Origin: Bacillota bacterium
GTDB taxonomy: Bacteria > Bacillota > Clostridia > Lachnospirales > Lachnospiraceae
DNA length: 6,023 bases
Assembly: GCA_023437885.1 (NCBI GenBank)
Contig: JAEZFH010000256.1
Location: 1-6,023, forward strand
Direction: 5' to 3'
The first letter of the stretch is position 1. The number at the start of each line of letters is the position of its first letter. The position numbers and the translations under genes are program-made. The notes under the pieces were generated by a model. The model had not been told where the DNA came from, did not search any database, and saw only the letters and a program-made list of their open reading frames with translations. Shown here piece after piece: positions 4,949 through 6,023 of this stretch.

Positions 4949-5726
4949 TTATGTTAAAAGTGAGCTCTACCGCATTCTTCATAACAGGGGAAGCTATCTG
5001 TTCCTTCTGATCTGTTCTGCCCTGTTAATCAGTGCCAATGTCATACTTGCCCTGATCGGCCGCAGCGATAAAACCTTCCCATATGCCAACACCGGCTTTT
5101 CCTTAGGCCTGTTTTATACAAGCTTGTCCATGATATTCATTCTATGTATATCGGTCGCCTCCATTGTATTTGGAAATGAGCATAACTATCATACCATGAA
5201 GAACACAGTCTCCTACGGCATTTCCAGAGGAAGCATCTACTTTGGCAAGCTAATTGCAACTTTTTTATATGCATTATCGGCTTTCATAATTATTGCCGGT
5301 TTATTCATTCTAAGCTCTTATGTATTATTGGAGAATTCCCACTCCCAGGATCTGGCACGGCTATTTAAAGCCTGCTTTGTCGCTCTTCCGCTCCTGCTCT
5401 TTGCGGTTGCCGCCTCAAACTGTTTTTTCTTCCTGATAGAGAGCACCGGAGGCGCCATTGCCGCAATCGTTGGGTTACTGGTAGCTTTTCCCGAGATTAG
5501 CAATTATCTGGCGATGAAATTCAAATTCTTTCAGCTTCTGGCCAAGATCCTGCCCTGGAATCTCATCAATAAAATCAGCTTCGACTTCCAGACTGACTCC
5601 TCCAATTTAATCCTTCCCTGGGAGGGGATGTCCGGTTATTATAATTATTGGCTCTTCGGGATGCTTCAGCTTATCCTGTTTGTAATCATCGGTTATACCG
5701 TATTCCGTAAAAAAGAGATTAAATAA
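4941..5726 (+). CDS. ABC-2 type transporter permease (BcrB-like)
   Basis: A 261-residue integral membrane protein, the partner of the ATPase encoded just upstream. Six hydrophobic helices can be read at about residues 18-39, 55-77, 104-128, 144-165, 171-188 and 236-255. The short cytoplasmic N-terminus MISYVKSELYRILHNRG and the segment after helix 2, NEHNYHTMKNTVSYGISRG (79-97), are typical of ABC-2/BcrB permeases, where this loop touches the ATPase. The ATG at 4941 has AGGAGG (4927-4932) 8 bases upstream; a GTG at 4932 is inside that Shine-Dalgarno sequence and was not used. The start codon overlaps the end of the ATPase gene. No clear terminator follows, so the downstream kinase is probably co-transcribed. 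The exported compound cannot be told from sequence alone. Confidence 0.92.
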   Translation: MISYVKSELYRILHNRGSYLFLLICSALLISANVILALIGRSDKTFPYANTGFSLGLFYTSLSMIFILCISVASIVFGNEHNYHTMKNTVSYGISRGSIYFGKLIATFLYALSAFIIIAGLFILSSYVLLENSHSQDLARLFKACFVALPLLLFAVAASNCFFFLIESTGGAIAAIVGLLVAFPEISNYLAMKFKFFQLLAKILPWNLINKISFDFQTDSSNLILPWEGMSGYYNYWLFGMLQLILFVIIGYTVFRKKEIK

Positions 5727-5835
5727 ATTCGAATGTCATGATCAAAATGATTTTCTTCAATGACGCCCAATCGATTTAAATAATGTCTGCGATTAGCAGA
5801 TTAGTCCATGGAATGAATATGTGCAGCTTGAACGA

Positions 5836-5850
5836 AAGGACGAAGTCCTT
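5836..5850 (+). repeat. Small hairpin in the permease-kinase spacer
   Basis: AAGGAC (5836-5841) pairs with GTCCTT (5845-5850) around the loop GAA. It is followed by GAGTTTTC, not by a continuous T run. At best it is a leaky terminator or an mRNA processing structure that lowers kinase expression relative to the transporter. The rest of the 172-base gap (5727-5898) shows no gene and no clear promoter. Confidence 0.4.
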
Positions 5851-5898
5851 GAGTTTTCTAAATCTACGTTAATTATGGTATATGGAGGTGACACAGCA

Positions 5899-6023
5899 AT
5901 GCAATTCTTAGGTATTATCCTGATTTTAATGACCGTGTTTCTTGCTGTGCGCCTCTATTCCCTTCATAAGGCCATCCAACGGGCAGCCGATGATATGGAG
6001 GAAATTGAGGCACAGCCTGAAAG
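5899..6023 (+). CDS. Probable sensor histidine kinase, N-terminus only
   Basis: The first 41 codons of a gene that runs off the window. The start MQFLGIILILMTVFLAVRLYS forms one membrane helix (about residues 2-20). It is followed by the charged, helical segment LHKAIQRAADDMEEIEAQPE, which looks like the beginning of a cytoplasmic linker. A single N-terminal helix with almost no extracytoplasmic part is typical of small intramembrane-type kinases that accompany BcrAB-like transporters. The regulator upstream also lacks a kinase anywhere else in the window. The ATG at 5899 has GGAGGTG (5884-5890) upstream with normal spacing. No catalytic motif is within view, so the assignment rests on N-terminal character and context. 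A further membrane protein of the transporter is the main alternative. Confidence 0.6.
   Translation, partial: MQFLGIILILMTVFLAVRLYSLHKAIQRAADDMEEIEAQPE

Noticed and set aside
5735..5764. Terminator directly after the permease gene (GTCAT/ATGAC)
   Set aside because: The stem is only 5 bp with a 20-base loop and no T tract follows.

Overview
The window looks like a chromosomal segment of an anaerobic, low-GC Firmicute of class Clostridia, most likely Lachnospiraceae or a close relative. The basis is the near-canonical SCIFF ranthipeptide precursor with its radical SAM maturase (a pair typical of Clostridia), a DegV fatty-acid-binding protein, strong AGGAGG-type ribosome binding sites, and promoters with TATAAT and extended -10 (TGn) boxes. 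No phage, plasmid, CRISPR, rRNA or tRNA signature was seen.

Left part (1-1690) reads on the minus strand. A 46-residue six-cysteine peptide (scfA, 1220-1360) has its own extended -10 promoter and lies upstream of the maturase scfB (1-942, C-terminus outside the window). The 277-base gap between them holds three consecutive inverted repeats and a possible second promoter. Further upstream is a tentative 31-codon ORF (1493-1588) with a strong Shine-Dalgarno sequence and a possible promoter. ScfB is expected to install thioether crosslinks from the ScfA cysteines.

Middle part (1740-3000) reads on the plus strand. A degV gene has a clear sigma-A promoter, a 3' region with compact palindromes and a rho-independent terminator. 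It is followed by a roughly 112-base imperfect palindrome with a perfect 15-bp core stem, which resembles a miniature palindromic element.

Right part (3001-6023), plus strand, is a two-component/ABC transporter locus: an OmpR-type response regulator with a strong promoter and a hairpin-rich leader of about 190 bases; a near-perfect 22-bp palindrome just upstream of a second promoter; an ABC ATPase and a six-helix permease that overlap by 8 bases; and the N-terminus of what is probably the partner histidine kinase. By family resemblance this is a BcrAB-type export/resistance module with its own regulator. The palindrome is the natural candidate for the regulator's operator, but that is inference.

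Most genes belong to known families. The parts least explained by known features are the structured scfA-scfB spacer, the 112-base palindrome, the regulator's leader and the small ORF.
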